From the NCBI GenBank assembly GCA_937921525.1, contig CAKZUM010000679.1:1-6708 (forward strand): 6,708 nucleotides of DNA, written 5' to 3'. Below, piece after piece: positions 6,325 through 6,708 of the stretch; position 1 is the stretch's first letter; every line of letters begins with the position of its first letter. Below the pieces are notes generated by a model. It was not told where the DNA came from and made no database searches. It worked only from the letters and a program-made list of their open reading frames with translations. This stretch comes from an uncultured Saprospiraceae bacterium. GTDB taxonomy: Bacteria; Bacteroidota; Bacteroidia; Chitinophagales; Saprospiraceae. The position numbers and the translations under genes are program-made.

Positions 6325-6476
6325 ACACTACTGGACATTGTTTAGAACAGAGAGCAGAGAAGAGAGAGTAGAGACGTATTTCGTTTAAAAAATGACAAAA
6401 TTTCGTCGTTTTTTAAACGAAATTTGTCTCTCTTCTCTGTTCTCTACTCTCTACTCTTTAAAATGTCCAGTAGTGT
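6325..6476. repeat. 152-bp palindromic element with perfect tips and core
   Basis: The terminal 15 bp ACACTACTGGACATT (6325-6339) are perfectly repeated in reverse at 6462-6476. The centre is another perfect 15-bp stem (6378-6392 with 6409-6423), extended by about four pairs to an 8-nt loop. Between tip and core lie AG-rich blocks on the left (6344-6375) and CT-rich blocks on the right (6426-6457), built from degenerate AGAGTAGAG- and AGAACAGAG-like units and only partly complementary. No protein is encoded and no flanking target duplication is obvious. It is probably a miniature inverted-repeat or other dispersed palindromic element. Confidence 0.75.
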
Positions 6477-6488
6477 ATAAACGAATAA

Positions 6489-6528
6489 AGGGGCAAACAT
6501 TGCTGTCTGACCCCTCTACCTTTTATTT
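6489..6528 (+). terminator. Possible intrinsic terminator
   Basis: AGGGG (6489-6493) pairs with CCCCT (6511-6515), helped by CA with TG (6494-6495 with 6508-6509) across one bulged A. The T-rich CTACCTTTTATTT follows. The loop is long and the T-run is interrupted, so this is only a moderate candidate. It could end the PorE-like transcript, although 313 nt of repeat sequence lie between. Confidence 0.35.
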
Positions 6529-6529
6529 A

Positions 6530-6708
6530 CCCCCCAATAAATAAAGTAGCAATATACATTCACTTTGCGCGTGATGCTGTATTGGAAAGATTTTGCTGTG
6601 ACAAGTATTATTGTTCTTTTTTAAGAAGATATAACTGCTTGTTTGATATGTAGAAAAATATACTATATAAATAATTTAGTAGTAGTACCTTAATGATTAG
6701 ATATATTT
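6530..6708. other. AT-rich tail with nothing assignable
   Basis: No gene, clear hairpin or convincing promoter is visible on either strand. CACTTTGC near 6561-6568 resembles a -7 element but has no -33 partner. It is presumably the upstream region of a gene beyond the window. Confidence 0.5.

Noticed and set aside
6319..6482. Target-site duplication around the 152-bp palindrome
   Set aside because: The bases on the two sides of 6325-6476 do not match convincingly.

Overview
The window looks like chromosomal DNA of an AT-rich member of the Bacteroidota, probably Saprospirales-like. The evidence is a PorP/SprF-family protein, a PorE-like OmpA protein of type IX secretion/gliding character, two signal peptides cleaved before Gln (A|QD, the Bacteroidota 'Q-rule'), no Shine-Dalgarno sequences before the genes, and one promoter candidate of the Bacteroidota -33/-7 type. 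The phylum call is firm. The family-level call is inference.

Layout, all genes on the + strand. Positions 1-213 hold the end of a repeat also seen at the other end of the window, plus an 85-nt imperfect palindrome. Positions 214-1569 encode an inner-membrane protein with an N-terminal DUF937-like domain, a Lys-rich linker, one membrane helix, an Ala-rich linker and a C-terminal OmpA domain. A strong intrinsic terminator follows at 1593-1635. About 760 nt without a convincing gene come next. This stretch holds a good promoter candidate with an adjoining palindrome (1780-1830), and then a run of self-complementary sequence that could be a structured leader or an independent RNA. Positions 2397-3422 encode a PorP/SprF-family outer-membrane protein with a GTG start. 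A 311-nt spacer rich in hairpins and repeats separates it from 3734-6175, an 813-residue protein with the PorE domain order (TPR-like, beta-propeller, carboxypeptidase-regulatory-like, OmpA), here with two regulatory-like domains. The tail, 6176-6708, is noncoding and holds two different long inverted-repeat elements and a possible terminator.

How the genes may work together: PorP/SprF proteins and PorE-like OmpA proteins are typical partners. The first lies in the outer membrane and the second links the assembly to peptidoglycan from the periplasm. The upstream DUF937-OmpA protein is separated by a terminator and a long spacer, so it is probably an independent unit, perhaps tethering the inner membrane to the wall. 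No secreted T9SS cargo is present in the window.

The proteins belong to recognisable families. The least explained material is in the spacers: a repeat shared between both window ends, a 152-bp palindrome, a GTCAGA-type repeat cluster, a hairpin ending 14 nt before a start codon that shares its sequence with the gene-1 terminator loop, and the structured 1.8-2.4 kb region.
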